Of a stretch of DNA of 64,000 nt, positions 63,127 through 64,000 are shown piece by piece. The DNA comes from Butyrivibrio fibrisolvens. Lineage in GTDB: Bacteria; Bacillota; Clostridia; Lachnospirales; Lachnospiraceae. Position numbers and translations under genes: made by a program. Numbering within the stretch: position 1 is the stretch's first letter; each line of letters begins with the position of its first letter. The stretch is taken from assembly GCF_037113525.1 (NCBI RefSeq), contig NZ_CP146963.1:4216001-4280000 (forward strand), given 5' to 3'. The notes beneath the pieces are model-generated. The model was not told where the DNA came from, did not search any database, and was given only the letters and a program-made list of their open reading frames with translations.

Positions 63127-64000
63127 ATGAATATATATATTTCAGGAATATCTGGAACCGGAATGGGACCACTTGCTTTAATGGCCAAAAAAGCCGGAAT
63201 AAATGTTTATGGTTCCGACAGGAGCCTTGGTGCAATAGCAAATGAGCTTGAAAACGCAGGAATTGAGTACCAGGTTGGTCCTCAGGATGGCACCTATTTT
63301 TCTGAAAAAATAGATTCAGTTGGAATAGACTGGTTCATTTACACTTCAGCTCTTCCTCAGGATCACCCTGAACTTGTTATGGCAAGAGACAGAGGAATCA
63401 AGGTATCAAAGCGAGATGAACTTATAGCTAAGCTGGTAAAAGATCTTGACCTTAAAATGGTAGCTATAGCCGGAACACATGGTAAAACAACTACTACATC
63501 AATGCTGGTCTGGGCAATAGACAAGCTTACAGATGATAATAATAACAGGCTCCTGCCCTCTTCATATCTTGTAGGAACCACTCTTTCTTTTGTTCCATCC
63601 GGATCCTACAAAGAAGGGGACAAGTTCTTTATTTATGAAGCGGATGAGTACGATAGGAATTTCCTTAATTTCCATCCATGGGTAAGCTTAATAACCTATG
63701 TATCCTACGATCATCCTGATATTTATAAGACAAGGGAAGATTATGAACAGGCTTTCATACAGTTTGAGGACCAGTCTGAGAAGGTAATCTTTGCAACTAA
63801 AGAAGCTTCCATCCACGGCGTAGACGTCCTTAAAGCTAAGGGCAAAAATCTGCAGATCATCCCAGGGATCGATCAGCGTATCAATCTTTCAGGAAGTCCA
63901 AGAAGAGAAGATGCAACCACAGCATTTTTTGCCATAAAAGAAATGCTTAGTTTCTGCGGCAAAGAGGTTTCCGATGAAAGAATCCTCTGCGTTTTAAACG
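63127..64000 (+). CDS. murC: MurC-like Mur ligase, partial (3' end outside window)
   Basis: The first 291 codons are present and the frame runs off the window. ISGISGTGMGPLALMAKKAG at 5-24 is the N-terminal UDP-binding domain. AGTHGKTTTTSM at 115-126 is the ATP-binding loop. YEADEYDRNFL and YVSYDHPDIYKT belong to the middle domain. This is UDP-N-acetylmuramate-L-alanine ligase or a close relative such as Mpl; the glycine-rich start GISGTGMG is a little unlike standard MurC. AGGAG (63115-63119) lies 7 bases before the ATG. It is divergent from glgC and not part of the glycan locus. Confidence 0.82.
   Translation, partial: MNIYISGISGTGMGPLALMAKKAGINVYGSDRSLGAIANELENAGIEYQVGPQDGTYFSEKIDSVGIDWFIYTSALPQDHPELVMARDRGIKVSKRDELIAKLVKDLDLKMVAIAGTHGKTTTTSMLVWAIDKLTDDNNNRLLPSSYLVGTTLSFVPSGSYKEGDKFFIYEADEYDRNFLNFHPWVSLITYVSYDHPDIYKTREDYEQAFIQFEDQSEKVIFATKEASIHGVDVLKAKGKNLQIIPGIDQRINLSGSPRREDATTAFFAIKEMLSFCGKEVSDERILCVLN

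Overview
The window looks like the chromosome of a low-to-moderate GC Firmicute of the Lachnospiraceae type, with Butyrivibrio/Pseudobutyrivibrio as the best guess. The grounds are AGGAGG-type ribosome binding sites, SpoVG, a paired GlgC/GlgD, an EPS-type Wzz/EpsG/GT set, and frequent TTG and GTG starts. This is inference from gene content; there is no rRNA to confirm it. Almost the whole window is one surface-polysaccharide locus of about 59 kb, nearly all on the minus strand, so genes read from high to low coordinates.

Layout from the right. At 63127 a murC-like gene runs off the plus-strand end of the window. It is divergent from a minus-strand glgC-glgD-spoVG group (62585 to 59816), which ends in a good intrinsic terminator at 59721-59782. 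Just beyond it an extended -10 promoter (59673-59681) starts a run of about 45 kb of same-direction genes ending at 14279. The first part (59609-47480) holds an undecaprenyl-phosphate GT2, a WbaP-type phosphoglycosyl transferase, a Wzz-like protein with a degenerate kinase-like tail, GT2 and GT4 enzymes, an EpsG-type polymerase and two GT-C enzymes. The middle (47477-40816) holds a GT52-like transferase, a PseF cytidylyltransferase, a PseG domain fused to an AlgJ/DltD-like SGNH domain, a UDP-xylose synthase and an MBOAT acyltransferase. A gene-free stretch with two large palindromes (40334-40815) follows. Then come a GT2, a PglK-like ABC flippase, an acyltransferase-3, GtrA, WecE, GtrB and several polytopic proteins. 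After that is a bacillosamine-like set (PglF, PglE, PglC, an ATP-grasp, a HAD and a PglA-like GT4), then a TviB-like dehydrogenase, a second DUF6020-type protein and a Wzy-type polymerase.

A single plus-strand GT-C gene (12797-14323) overlaps the polymerase gene tail to tail. It shares a divergent promoter region with a second minus-strand operon (12668 to 11). That operon encodes a TviC-like epimerase, two deacetylase-like proteins, three GT4 enzymes, a formyltransferase-like protein and a terminal cassette: FkbH-like, acyl carrier protein, VOC protein, MBOAT and DltD-like.

Taken together, the genes could make and decorate at least two glycans. There are two initiating phosphoglycosyl transferases, two candidate polymerases and one ABC flippase, but no Wzx in view. 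Two separate MBOAT/SGNH O-acylation modules are present. The most novel-looking pieces are the FkbH/ACP/VOC/MBOAT/DltD-like cassette, which may transfer a glyceryl-type acyl group; the PseG-SGNH fusion; a bacillosamine-like set whose PglD acetyltransferase is missing and which instead carries an ATP-grasp and a HAD; and three long hairpins with unrelated sequences.
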